From: Pyxidicoccus caerfyrddinensis
GTDB lineage: Bacteria > Myxococcota > Myxococcia > Myxococcales > Myxococcaceae
Direction: 5' to 3'
Assembly: GCF_010894405.1 (NCBI RefSeq)
Contig: NZ_JAAIYA010000003.1
Location: forward strand, 372,001-436,000
DNA length: 64,000 nucleotides
Shown here: positions 17,203-26,275 of the stretch, one piece after another
How the letters are laid out: each line of letters opens with the position of its first letter
Position numbering within the stretch: position 1 is the stretch's first letter
Notes under the pieces: model-generated
Seen by the model: only the letters and a program-made list of their open reading frames with translations
What the model was told of the DNA's origin: nothing
Databases searched by the model: none
Position numbers and translations under genes: made by a program

Positions 17203-19440
17203 TTGGCTATTCGAGTCTTGAAGAAGTTTGGAGCGGCATGGCTGGGTCTGGCTCTCACTGCTTGCGGCGCGGTGGACACCGCGGCGGGTGACGAGGCCCA
17301 GCCGGAGAAGGGGGGGGAGGACATCCAGGCTTCGCTGGGTGCCCTCAACAACGCCGGCGTCGTCGGCGTGCACGAGGACGGCATCCCGTCCACCGTCCGC
17401 GGTGAGCTCGGCAAGGTGGAGCGCTCGCTGACGGCCATGGGCATCGGCCAGGCCGCCATCGCGGCCGCCCCGACGCTGGGTGTCGTGGCGCCTGTGTTCC
17501 GCCTGAGCCCCGAGGACATGTACCTGCGCAGCGCGCGCACGGACGACCTGGGCAACCAGCACCTGCGCTACTCGCAGACCAAGAACGGCCTCCCGGTGGT
17601 CAACGGCGAGCTGCTCGTCCACGTTCGCCCCAACGGCACCGTGTACCTCGCCAACGGCTCCGCCCGTGACGGCGTGGCGCTGCCCGCGAAGGCCACCGTG
17701 GCCGCCGCCGCCGCCGCGCAGGCCGCCGTGAAGGCCACTGCCGGCACCGGCATCGGCGCCTCCGGCGCCCCGCGCCTGGTGTACGTGCGCGACGATGCCG
17801 AGAAGCTGCACCTCGCCTGGGAAGTCCGCGTGTCCGGCGCCGAGCTGAACGGCATGCCGATTGTCGACCTGGTCTATGTGGACGCCCGCAACGGCGAGAT
17901 TGCCGCGCGCTTCCCGCAGATCCACTCGGCGCTCAACCGCAAGGTGTACTCGGCCAACAACGGCACGACCACCCCGGGTACCCTGAAGCGCAGCGAGGGT
18001 GGGGCCGCCATCGGCGACTCGCATGTCGACATGAACTACGACATGCTCGGCTACACGTACAACTGCTACAAGTCGCTGTTCAACCGCGACTCCATCAACA
18101 ACGCGGGCGCGACGCTCATCAGCACCGTGCACTACAGCACCAACTACGTGAACGCCTACTGGGACGGCACGCAGATGGTGTACGGCGATGGCGACGGCGT
18201 GAACTCCATCGAGCTGGGCAAGGACGCGGACGTCACCGTCCACGAGCTGACCCACGCCGTGACGGAGAACGAGTCCAACCTCACCTACTCCGGTCAGTCC
18301 GGTGGCCTGAACGAGGCCATGTCCGACACCTTCTCCGCCATCTGCGAGAGCCAGGCCTCGGGCACCTGGAGCACCGCCGCCGCCATCTGGATGATTGGCG
18401 AGGACGTGTGGACCCCGGGCACCGCGAACGACGCGCTCCGCTACATGGATGACCCGGCCAAGGACGGCGCGTCCAAGGACTGGGCGGCCAACGTGACGTC
18501 GGGCACCGACGTGCACTACAGCTCCGGCGTGCCCAACCTGGCCTTCGCGCTGCTCTCCAAGGGTGGTCTGCACCCGCGCGGCCGCTCCACCATCAACGTG
18601 CCGGCCATCGGCGTCGAGAAGGCCGCTCGCATCTGGTACAAGGCCAACACCGACCTGTACACGGCCTCCACCACCTTCGCGAACGCGAAGACCTGGACCA
18701 TCCAGGCCGCCGCGGACCTGGGCTACGACGCGGCCACGCAGGACGCCGTGAAGGCCGCGTGGGAAGCGGTGGGCGTGGGCGTCACCACTCCTCCCCCGAC
18801 CACCACCCCGCTGACCAACAACGTCGCGGTGACGGGCATCGGCGACAGCGCGGGCAACAACAAGTTCTACACCCTGGTCGTCCCCACGGGCGCCACCACC
18901 CTGAAGTTCACCACCTCCGGTGGCACGGGTGACGTGGACCTGTACGTGAAGTTCGGCGCCGCGCCGGACTCCGCCACGTACGACTGCCGTCCGTACGCCA
19001 GCGGCAACGCCGAGACCTGCACCATCACCAACATCCAGGCGGGCACCTACTACGTGATGCTCAACGCGTACTCGACCTACTCGGGCGTGACGCTGCTGGG
19101 TGCTTACACCACGGGTACGCCTCCGACGGGCAACGTGCTGACGCGCGGCGTCCCGAAGACGGGCCTGTCCGGCGCCTCCGGCTCCGTGTCGGCCAACTAC
19201 ACCCTGGCCGTGCCGGCCAGCACCGCCGCCACCATCTCCATCTCCGGTGGCACGGGCGACGCGGACCTGTACGTGCGCTGGAACGCCGCGCCGACGACGA
19301 CCACGTACGACTGCCGTCCGTACTCGTCCGGCAACAACGAGTCGTGCAGCCTGGCGGCGAAGACCACGGCGGGCACGTACTACGTGAACCTCCGCGGCTA
19401 CACGGCCTACTCGGGCGTGTCGCTGCTGGGCAACTACTAG
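17203..19440 (+). CDS. Secreted M4 (thermolysin-like) metallopeptidase with two PPC domains
   Basis: The protein has 745 residues from a TTG after CTGGAGG. The signal sequence ends in a lipobox-like LALTAC (residues 17-22), so lipidation is possible. An FTP/PepSY-type propeptide spans about 45-240. The catalytic domain carries HELTH (347-351), the third zinc ligand Glu371 in NEAMSD, exactly the HExxH-x19-E spacing, and the transition-state His438 in SGTDVHYSSGVPN. Two C-terminal pre-peptidase (PPC) beta-sandwich domains follow a Pro/Thr linker (about 545-630 and 650-745), with near-identical DLYV and YDCRPY segments. These usually mediate secretion or substrate binding and may be clipped. A likely extracellular predatory or nutritional protease. 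Confidence 0.95.
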   Translation: MAIRVLKKFGAAWLGLALTACGAVDTAAGDEAQPEKGGEDIQASLGALNNAGVVGVHEDGIPSTVRGELGKVERSLTAMGIGQAAIAAAPTLGVVAPVFRLSPEDMYLRSARTDDLGNQHLRYSQTKNGLPVVNGELLVHVRPNGTVYLANGSARDGVALPAKATVAAAAAAQAAVKATAGTGIGASGAPRLVYVRDDAEKLHLAWEVRVSGAELNGMPIVDLVYVDARNGEIAARFPQIHSALNRKVYSANNGTTTPGTLKRSEGGAAIGDSHVDMNYDMLGYTYNCYKSLFNRDSINNAGATLISTVHYSTNYVNAYWDGTQMVYGDGDGVNSIELGKDADVTVHELTHAVTENESNLTYSGQSGGLNEAMSDTFSAICESQASGTWSTAAAIWMIGEDVWTPGTANDALRYMDDPAKDGASKDWAANVTSGTDVHYSSGVPNLAFALLSKGGLHPRGRSTINVPAIGVEKAARIWYKANTDLYTASTTFANAKTWTIQAAADLGYDAATQDAVKAAWEAVGVGVTTPPPTTTPLTNNVAVTGIGDSAGNNKFYTLVVPTGATTLKFTTSGGTGDVDLYVKFGAAPDSATYDCRPYASGNAETCTITNIQAGTYYVMLNAYSTYSGVTLLGAYTTGTPPTGNVLTRGVPKTGLSGASGSVSANYTLAVPASTAATISISGGTGDADLYVRWNAAPTTTTYDCRPYSSGNNESCSLAAKTTAGTYYVNLRGYTAYSGVSLLGNY

Positions 19441-19464
19441 TCCCAAGCGCTGAATGAAGCACCG

Positions 19465-19496
19465 GCACCCGGGCGGCCTTCAGGCCTCCCGGGTGC
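19465..19496. terminator. Hairpin terminator between convergent M4 protease and giant kinase genes
   Basis: GCACCCGGG (19465-19473) pairs with CCCGGGTGC (19488-19496), and the inner GGCCT pairs with AGGCC around a one-base loop. The stem is about 14 base pairs with two single-base bulges. It is followed by TGTCGTTT on the plus strand. It sits 24 bases after the protease stop and just before the stop of the convergent kinase gene, and could serve both directions. Confidence 0.75.
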
Positions 19497-19503
19497 TGTC
19501 GTT

Positions 19504-22500
19504 TCAGGGGACGGGCATGGCCGCCGCCGGGAGCTCGGATTCCTCCTGGGGAGGCCCGGCGCATGGCAGCTCCACGGTGAAGGCGGTGCCGGCGTCGACG
19601 GTGCTCTCCACTCGGATGCTCCCGCCGAGCGCGGTGAGGATTTCACGCACCAGGTGCAGGCCCAGTCCCAGGCCGCCGTAGGCGCGCACGGACACGGCGC
19701 GCTCGAAGCGGTCGAAGATGTGCGGCAGCCGGTCCGGTGCGATGCCGATGCCGTGGTCCCTCACGCGCAGCCACGCGGTGCCATGCTCCACCCCGGCCTC
19801 GACGAGGATGGGCTTGCCGGCGCCGAACTTGATGGCGTTGGAGAGCAGGTTGAGCAGCACCTGCCCCAGGCGCATGGCATCCCAGTGCCCCGAGATGGGG
19901 CCCTCCAGGCGCAGCTCCAGCGCGCAGCCCGCCCGCTCCAGCGGTTCGCGCAGACGCGCGGCCACGCCGTGGATGACGTCCCGCAGGTCCACCTGCTCCA
20001 GGTTCAAATCCAACCGGCCGGCGTGCAGGCGCGAGACGTCGAGCAATTCCTCGATGAGCGTGGCCAGCCGGAGTGACTGGCCATCCACCGTGCGCAGGGC
20101 GCGCAGCGCGGTCTCCGGCAGGCCCTCGGGCGCGTGGCGCAGCAGCGACTGCACCATCAGCCGCAGCGACGTGAGGGGCGTGTTGAGCTCGTGCGAGGCG
20201 ACGCTGAGGAACTCGTCGCGCAGCCGGATGGCGTCCTGGGACGCGCGGTACAGGCGCGCGTTGTCGATGCAGACGGCGACGCGACGGGCCAGCTCCTGCG
20301 CCAGGTCCAGGTCCGCTTCGCCGTAGCGGCGGCCGGCCGCGCCCGTGGCGAGGGTGATGACCCCCAGCGTCTTGCCCCGTGAGGTCAGCGGCACGTGCAT
20401 GGCCGTGCGCGTGCCCAGCGACAGGATGCCCTTCACGTACTCCGGCCCCTGCCCCGCCTCCGCCAGCACCTCGGCGGTGAGCTCGGCGCGCAGCAGGGGA
20501 CGGCCCGTCCGCAGGACGCCCATGATGGAGGCCGGCGAGTTCCAGTCGGGCGGGTACTTCGCCAGCAGCTCGCGCATGCCGACCTCCTTCTCGGGGTCCG
20601 CATGCGCGGAGGCGGCCACCCGCAGGCGCTCGTCGTCCTCGGCGACGATGAACATGCACCAGTCCGCGAGGAAGGGGACGACCATGCGGGTGGCCTTCGC
20701 CAGCGTCAGCTCCAAGTCCAACGACTCGGCCAGCGCCAGCCCCGACTCCGCCAGGAAGCGCACGGTGGCCTCCGCCTTGCGGCGCTCCCGCACCTCCACG
20801 TTGAGCCGCTCGAAGAGCTGGCTGTTCTCCAGGGAGATGGCCAGCTGCGAGGACAGCGCCCGCAGCACGCCCACGCGCTCGGAGGGGAAGGCGTGCGTGG
20901 CCAGGTCGTTCTCCAGGTAGAGCACGCCCACCGTTCGCGCCTGCCGTTGGATGGGCACGGCCAGGGCGGACTTCACGGCGCGCTGGACGACGCTCGGGTC
21001 GGCGACGAAGCGGCCCTGGTGTGCCGCGTCCCCCAGCACGAGCGTCTCTCCCGTCAGCCACGCGTGCTCCACCAGCGTGGCGGGGACGGTGCTCGCGGAG
21101 ACCAGCGGCGTGTGCTCCAGGCTGACGGGCTCCGACACGGTGCCCTGCGCGCGCACCACCAGGGTGCCCGCCTCCTCCAGCACCAGCGCGCCCCGTGTCG
21201 CACCCGCGGACTCCAGGCACACCGCCATCAGCTTCTCCAGCAGCCTGTCCAACACCACCTCGCCCACCAGCGTCGCGGAGGCCTTGAGCAGGCTGCGCAG
21301 GTCCAGCGCCGCGCCCTGCGGCCCCTCGTTCTCCGACGGGACGGCGGGCCCGCTCCAGGCCCTGCCGCCCAGGGACTTCAAGTCAGGGAACTCCTCCTCC
21401 AGCAGCGACACCTTGGCCCACGCGCCCCAGCGGGCGAAGGCCTCCAGGGCGGCGCGCAGGTGGAGCGCCGCGAAGCGCTTGCGGCCCAGCGCGTGGTAGT
21501 AGCGCCCCGCCAGCTCGTTCCCCAGGGCCTCGTCCTGGAGGACACCCTCGGTGTGGGCCCCGTCGATGGCGGCGTCGTAGAGGGCCATCGCCTCCACGTG
21601 CCGCCCCTCGAGCCGGGCCACCTCGGCGGCCACGAGCTGGTGCTTGTGGCGGAAGTTCTCCGGGCAGGCCTCCGCCCACGCGCCGAGCTGGCGCTGGTTG
21701 TCGGCGATACGCGCCAGGGCTTGTGGCCGCGTCTCCGACAGGGCTTCCGCCCGGCCTTCTGAAGCCTCGTCGCACCGGGCCACCAGCAGCAGCGACGTCA
21801 CGACGTTGTACTCGGGGATGCGGTGCGAGCCCTGCACGTGCACCGCGTGGCGGCCCGCCAACTCGGCCATGGCGCGGGCCTCCTCGAAGTCGCCCAGCAG
21901 GTACGCGACGAGCAGGCGCAGCATGGCGTGGAAGCCGCGGTTGAGGGGCGCCAGGTCCTTCCTGGCGAGGAAGGACGCCTCGTCGAAGTCCTCGTCATCG
22001 AAGCGGGCCGGCTGGCGGGTGTGGCCCTGGAGGGCGCGGATGGTCTGGCGCAAGAGGGTGCCGGTGTCCTGCATGGGCAGCTCGCCGCACTTGCGGAAGA
22101 AGGACATGCACGTCTCGACGGAGGCGAGCACGCGGGGCAGCTCGACGCCCAGGGTCAGCTCGGCGGACGCGCCGCTGATGAGCGCGTAGCCCGCGAAGTG
22201 CAGATCTCCTCCCGCCAGCCCCACCGCGAAGGCGCGGCGCACCAGGGGGAGGTTGGTGCGCAGCGGCCTCCTCCAGTAGTTGAGTTGCAGGAGCGAGATG
22301 AGCGCCCGGCACTCCTGGCGGGGGTCTCCCTGCCGCCGGCCCAGCTCCGCCGCCATGGTCGCGAAGGCATGGCCGGACACGATGTCGCCCCCGCGCATGG
22401 TCATCATCAGCCCGTGGCCCCCGTACACCACTGGCGCCCACGGGGAGTTGCCGTGCTCCAGCGTGAGGTTGAGGGCGCGCGTGTTGACGAGGCCGAACAG

Positions 22501-25269
22501 CTCCGGGTGGATGTAGAAGGCGGCGTTGTCCAGCTCCGCCAGCAGCCGCACGCAGGCCAGCAGCTCCGGGTCCTCCATGCGCGGGGCCTCCAGCAGCTCC
22601 TCCACCGTGCGGCCCCGCATGTTGACGGCCACCTGGGCCAGCTCCGCCGTGAGCGCCTGGGTGTAGTCGCGCTCCGGCAGCTCCATGCCGAACAGTCGCA
22701 GTCCCTCGAGCCCCCACCGGAGCGCCTCGTCGAAGCGGGCGTTGATGGCATTGGCGAGCACGAGGAGGCAGTGCAGGTTCGCCTTCTCCAGCCGCGAGGG
22801 CGCATGCTCCAGCGCGGTGCGCATCAGCTCCCCGGCGAGCACGATGTCTCCCGAGAAGTAGGCGCACTCCGCCGCCTCCCTGTGCAGGCGGAAGACCTGC
22901 TCCTGGCGCGAGCCCCACTGCTCCCGGGGCAGCAGCTCGATGCCGCGCAGCAGGTACACCAGCGCCGCGCCGAACGCCGACGTCCCCTTGGCCTTGAGGC
23001 CCGCGCGGAAGTTGAGCTCCGCCAGCTCCATCCCCTCCACCGTCCCGCCCGGCCGCGCCAGGCCCAGGTGGAAGTGGTCCGCCGCCGCGAAGAGCCGCTC
23101 GTCGAGCAGGTCCCCGCGGATTTCGCGCAGCAGCAGGCGCCCGGCCTCGTGGTGCAGGCGCCGACGCTCGTCCTCGGAGAGCAGGGAGTACGCCGCCTGG
23201 CGGACCCGGTCATGCGCGAAGACGTACGTCGCCTCCCGCGCCTGGACGCGCGCGAGCCTGCCGTCCCGCTCCGGCACGAGCAGCCCCTCGCGCAACAGGC
23301 ACCACAGCGCCGAGGCCGCGTCGCCCTCGCAGTCCCCCATCAGCGCGGACAACAGCCGCAGCTGCACCCGGTCTCCCAGGCAGGCGGCGACCTCCAGCGC
23401 GCGCTGGGCCCGCTCCGGCAGCCGGCGGATGGTGGCCATCATCAGCTCCACCACGTTCTCCGTCACCTGCACCCGCTCCAGCCGGTCCAGGTCCCACCGC
23501 CACTCGCCGCGGTCCAGGTCGAAGGCCAGCAGGCCGGACTGGTGGAGCAACCGCATCAGCCGGGTGAGGAAGAGCGGGTTGCCGGCCGTCTTGCGCAGCA
23601 GGCAGTCCGCGAGCGGGCGCGCGCGCGCGGGGCCGCAGCGGAAGGTGTCGGCGCACAGCGCGGTGACGGCGGGCAAATCCAACGGGGCCAGCTCGAGCGT
23701 CCGGAAGGACATCGCCTCTTCCTCGCGCAGGGACGCGAGCAGCCGGGACAGCGGGTGGCCCTCGTCCACCTCGCGCGGCCGGTACGCGCCCACCACCAGG
23801 ACGTGGCACGAGTCCGGGTCCATGGCCAGGTGGTGGAGGAGCTGGAGCGAGCCGGGGTCCGCCCACTGCAGGTCCTCCAGGAAGAGCACGAGCACGTGCT
23901 CGGCGGACGCGAGCGCCTGGACGAAGGATTGGAAGACGAGCTGCAGCCGCGCCGCGGCCTCCACCGGCTCCAGCGTGAGGGGCGTGGGCTGGGGGCCCAG
24001 CAGCGCTTCCAGCTCCGGGATGATGTCGCTGATGACGTGGCTGTTGGGGCCCAGCGCGGAGAGCAGCCGGCGCCGCCAGCCCTCGCGCACCTCCGGGGGC
24101 TGCTCCTCCAGCCGGTGCATCAGGCCCTGGAAGGCCTCCACGAAGGCCGGGTAGGGCACGTTGCCCTGGATGGTGGCGAACTTGCCGCTGAGCACATGGT
24201 CTCCCGGCGCGGCGCGGCGGCCCAGCTCCCGGATGAGCTCCGACTTGCCGATGCCCGCCTCGCCCGCGAGCAGCACGCCCTCGCTGCGGCCATGGCGCAC
24301 GCGCTCCAGCGCCTCGCGCAGCCGCGCCAGCTCGCGCTCACGGCCGTACAGGCGCCGGGGGAAGGTGAGCTGCCGGGCCAGGTCCACGCGGCCCAGCTCG
24401 AACGAGCCCACGGGCCCCGAGGCCTGCCGGCGCCGCGTCTCCAGCAGGTCCGCGAGCAGCGCCTCGGCGCTCTGGTAGCGCTCCTCCGGCATCTTCGCGA
24501 GCAGCTTCAGCACCAGGTCCGAGAGGATTTTCGGGACGGCGGGGTTGGCGAACGCGGGCGGCACGGGCGGCTTCGCCAGGTGGGCGTGCACCAGCTCGGC
24601 CGGGTCCATGGACACGAAGGGCGGCAGCCCGGTGAGCAGCTCGTAGAAGGTGGCGCCCAGCGAGTAGAGGTCCGCGCGGTGGTCGATGGGGCGGTTCATC
24701 CGCCCGGTCTGCTCGGGCGCGACGTAGGGCAGGGCCCACTGCAATTCGTCCGGCATCTCGTGGCTGGGGGGCAGGCCGGCCACGCGCGTGGCGAGGTCGA
24801 AGTCGATGACGGTGACATGCCGGCTGCCTGCGCCCACCACCATGTTGGTGGGGTTGAGGTCGCGGTGGATGACGTGCTGCTGGTGCAGGCTGGCGATGAT
24901 GCCGGCGAGCTGGAGGGCCAGTTCCAGGAAGGCATCCATGGCCACCGGCCGGCGCCCCAGCCACTCCTGGAGGTTCTGCGGGCCGGCATCCTCCAGGACG
25001 AGGGACGGCATGCTCGCCGCGTCCTCCTCCAGCGTCACCGGGCGCGAGACGCCGGGCACTTCTCCGTTGAGGGAGCGCAGCAGCGAGTACTCGTGGCGCA
25101 GCATGGCCATGCTGCCGGTGGCGAGCGGACCGGCGCGTACCCGCTTGACGACCAGGGGCTCGCCGTCCTGCCTGGTGCCGCGCAGCACCACGTAGCGGCG
25201 CCCCCGGTGGATTTCCCGCAACCCCTCGTCACCGAGCGCCTGGAGCATCGCGCGACTCTCCACCTCCAT
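19504..25269 (-). CDS. Giant Ser/Thr kinase - AAA ATPase - GAF - histidine kinase
   Basis: The protein has 1921 residues; the ATG at 25269 follows GGAGGAGAATGA. Domains in order: a Ser/Thr kinase (about 20-285) with Lys42 in VVKRV, HRDLNPTNM (135-143), DFD in place of DFG (156-158) and APEQTGRMN; an AAA/STAND ATPase with Walker A GEAGIGKS (336-343) and Walker B LVLFLEDLQWAD; a long helical TPR-like region; two GAF-type domains (about 1370-1680); and a histidine kinase with His1693 in SHELNTPL and HATPase motifs NLLSNAIKFG, RDHGIGIAP and GGLGLGLH. This is the known 'trifunctional' multi-kinase architecture. Cytoplasmic; an integrator of several signals. No partner regulator is adjacent. Confidence 0.95.
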   Translation of the reverse strand: MEVESRAMLQALGDEGLREIHRGRRYVVLRGTRQDGEPLVVKRVRAGPLATGSMAMLRHEYSLLRSLNGEVPGVSRPVTLEEDAASMPSLVLEDAGPQNLQEWLGRRPVAMDAFLELALQLAGIIASLHQQHVIHRDLNPTNMVVGAGSRHVTVIDFDLATRVAGLPPSHEMPDELQWALPYVAPEQTGRMNRPIDHRADLYSLGATFYELLTGLPPFVSMDPAELVHAHLAKPPVPPAFANPAVPKILSDLVLKLLAKMPEERYQSAEALLADLLETRRRQASGPVGSFELGRVDLARQLTFPRRLYGRERELARLREALERVRHGRSEGVLLAGEAGIGKSELIRELGRRAAPGDHVLSGKFATIQGNVPYPAFVEAFQGLMHRLEEQPPEVREGWRRRLLSALGPNSHVISDIIPELEALLGPQPTPLTLEPVEAAARLQLVFQSFVQALASAEHVLVLFLEDLQWADPGSLQLLHHLAMDPDSCHVLVVGAYRPREVDEGHPLSRLLASLREEEAMSFRTLELAPLDLPAVTALCADTFRCGPARARPLADCLLRKTAGNPLFLTRLMRLLHQSGLLAFDLDRGEWRWDLDRLERVQVTENVVELMMATIRRLPERAQRALEVAACLGDRVQLRLLSALMGDCEGDAASALWCLLREGLLVPERDGRLARVQAREATYVFAHDRVRQAAYSLLSEDERRRLHHEAGRLLLREIRGDLLDERLFAAADHFHLGLARPGGTVEGMELAELNFRAGLKAKGTSAFGAALVYLLRGIELLPREQWGSRQEQVFRLHREAAECAYFSGDIVLAGELMRTALEHAPSRLEKANLHCLLVLANAINARFDEALRWGLEGLRLFGMELPERDYTQALTAELAQVAVNMRGRTVEELLEAPRMEDPELLACVRLLAELDNAAFYIHPELFGLVNTRALNLTLEHGNSPWAPVVYGGHGLMMTMRGGDIVSGHAFATMAAELGRRQGDPRQECRALISLLQLNYWRRPLRTNLPLVRRAFAVGLAGGDLHFAGYALISGASAELTLGVELPRVLASVETCMSFFRKCGELPMQDTGTLLRQTIRALQGHTRQPARFDDEDFDEASFLARKDLAPLNRGFHAMLRLLVAYLLGDFEEARAMAELAGRHAVHVQGSHRIPEYNVVTSLLLVARCDEASEGRAEALSETRPQALARIADNQRQLGAWAEACPENFRHKHQLVAAEVARLEGRHVEAMALYDAAIDGAHTEGVLQDEALGNELAGRYYHALGRKRFAALHLRAALEAFARWGAWAKVSLLEEEFPDLKSLGGRAWSGPAVPSENEGPQGAALDLRSLLKASATLVGEVVLDRLLEKLMAVCLESAGATRGALVLEEAGTLVVRAQGTVSEPVSLEHTPLVSASTVPATLVEHAWLTGETLVLGDAAHQGRFVADPSVVQRAVKSALAVPIQRQARTVGVLYLENDLATHAFPSERVGVLRALSSQLAISLENSQLFERLNVEVRERRKAEATVRFLAESGLALAESLDLELTLAKATRMVVPFLADWCMFIVAEDDERLRVAASAHADPEKEVGMRELLAKYPPDWNSPASIMGVLRTGRPLLRAELTAEVLAEAGQGPEYVKGILSLGTRTAMHVPLTSRGKTLGVITLATGAAGRRYGEADLDLAQELARRVAVCIDNARLYRASQDAIRLRDEFLSVASHELNTPLTSLRLMVQSLLRHAPEGLPETALRALRTVDGQSLRLATLIEELLDVSRLHAGRLDLNLEQVDLRDVIHGVAARLREPLERAGCALELRLEGPISGHWDAMRLGQVLLNLLSNAIKFGAGKPILVEAGVEHGTAWLRVRDHGIGIAPDRLPHIFDRFERAVSVRAYGGLGLGLHLVREILTALGGSIRVESTVDAGTAFTVELPCAGPPQEESELPAAAMPVP

Positions 25270-25415
25270 TCATTCTCCTCCTTGAGGATTTGGATGGCGG
25301 AGCGCCGGAGCACTCCCGGGAGCCGTTGCCTGAGCGCCCGCCAGTGCTGTCGCAGGTGTCGTTGCCAGCAGGGCGCTGGCTTCCCGCCTTCCCCTCATGG
25401 GCGGGCATGCCCCGC

Positions 25416-25445
25416 TTGACGTCTGCTCGCTTGGTAAGCTATTAC
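25416..25445 (+). promoter_or_regulatory. Putative promoter of arsR-like gene, near-leaderless
   Basis: TTGACG (25416-25421) and TATTAC (25440-25445) are separated by 18 bases. The predicted transcription start would fall at about 25451-25453, only five or so bases before the ATG at 25458. No Shine-Dalgarno sequence is present there, so the message would be almost leaderless. Confidence 0.5.
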
Positions 25446-25455
25446 TTACGGTAAG
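25434..25455. promoter_or_regulatory. Probable ArsR operator: GTAAG/CTTAC repeats
   Basis: GTAAG (25434-25438), CTTAC (25445-25449) and GTAAG (25451-25455) form two overlapping inverted repeats, one with a 6-base spacer and one with a 1-base spacer. They overlap the -10 element and the ATG-proximal region. Binding here by the encoded ArsR protein would block its own promoter. This is an AT-rich island in a GC-rich neighbourhood. Confidence 0.5.
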
Positions 25456-25457
25456 TC

Positions 25458-25769
25458 ATGACTAACGCAACGGACGGCTTCGCCGCGCTGGCGGACGACA
25501 CGCGCCGGGACATCTTCGAGCGGTTGGCGAAGCGCCCGCTGTCGGTGGGGGAGCTGGCGGAGAAGCTGCCGGTGTCGCGGCCGGCGGTGTCGCAGCACCT
25601 CAAGATTTTGAAGGCCGCGGGGCTGGTGGTGGACCACGCGGAGGGGACGCGGCGCGTCTACCGCGTGGACCCGCGCGGCGTGGAGGCCATGCGCGGCTAT
25701 CTCGACAGGTTCTGGGACAGGGCACTCGCCGCCTTCAAGGAGGCGGTGGAAGAGGAGAAGGACTCGTGA
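25458..25769 (+). CDS. ArsR/SmtB-family winged-helix repressor
   Basis: The protein has 103 residues. The start FAALADDTRRDIFERLAKRP and the helix-turn-helix LSVGELAEKLPVSRPAVSQH, with the recognition helix SRPAVSQHLKIL, are typical of the ArsR subgroup that is not metal-sensing. The wing is AEGTRRVYRVD. No Cys or His metal site (such as ELCVCDL) is present. A C-terminal helix ending EEEKDS may dimerise. The stop overlaps the GTG of the SRPBCC gene, the classic ArsR-SRPBCC (AHSA1) pair. It probably represses its own operon through the palindromic GTAAG/CTTAC sites; the inducer is unknown. Confidence 0.93.
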   Translation: MTNATDGFAALADDTRRDIFERLAKRPLSVGELAEKLPVSRPAVSQHLKILKAAGLVVDHAEGTRRVYRVDPRGVEAMRGYLDRFWDRALAAFKEAVEEEKDS

Positions 25770-26236
25770 GCGGAAAGAGCGTGGAGCCGGTTCGCAAGCA
25801 CGTCGTCGTCGAGGCACCCCAGGAGCGGGCGTTCCGGGTGTTCACGGAGAACATCGACCGCTGGTGGCCTCGGGAGCACCACATCGGCAAGACGACGATG
25901 AAGACGGCCGTGCTGGAGCCGAAGGAGAATGGCCGCTGGTACGAGGTGTGCGAGGACGGCTCGCAGTGTGACTGGGGCAAGGTGCTGGCCTGGGAGCCGC
26001 CCCGGCGCGTGGTGCTCGCGTGGCAGCTTTCCGCGCAGTGGCAGTACGACGCGTCGCTCATCACCGAGGTGGAAGTCACCTTCACCCCCGAGGGCCCGCG
26101 CCGCACGCGGGTGGACCTGGAGCACCGCAACCTCGAGCGCTTCGGCGACGCCGCGGAGGCGGTGCGCAACTCGGTGGGCGGGACGGGCGGCTGGATGCAG
26201 CTGCTGGAGCTCTACGCGAAGGCCGCGCAGGGCTGA
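25766..26236 (+). CDS. SRPBCC (AHSA1-type) ligand-binding protein
   Basis: The protein has 156 residues from a GTG at 25766 that overlaps the ArsR stop (GTGA), so the two are co-translated. The START/Bet v1-like sequence opens with VRKHVVVEAPQERAFRVFTE, followed by IDRWWPREHHIG, GRWYEVCEDGSQCDWGKVLA and a C-terminal helix GTGGWMQLLELYAKAA. These proteins form a hydrophobic cavity that may bind a small lipophilic ligand; the family also includes Hsp90 ATPase activator homologues. The pairing with an ArsR regulator suggests a ligand-responsive circuit. The ligand cannot be inferred. Confidence 0.92.
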   Translation: MSGKSVEPVRKHVVVEAPQERAFRVFTENIDRWWPREHHIGKTTMKTAVLEPKENGRWYEVCEDGSQCDWGKVLAWEPPRRVVLAWQLSAQWQYDASLITEVEVTFTPEGPRRTRVDLEHRNLERFGDAAEAVRNSVGGTGGWMQLLELYAKAAQG

Positions 26237-26275
26237 AAGCACCGCACCGGGACGGGGCAGTGAGCGCGCGGGGGG

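Noticed and set aside
17128..19446. A 772-codon open frame antisense to the M4 protease
   Set aside because: Composition is repetitive and without motifs; the protease strand has complete zinc-binding and PPC motifs.
21823..25419. A 1198-codon open frame antisense to the giant kinase gene
   Set aside because: It is a GC-rich shadow: the opposite strand encodes clear kinase, ATPase and histidine kinase motifs, while this frame is Arg/Gly/Gln/His-rich with no domain.
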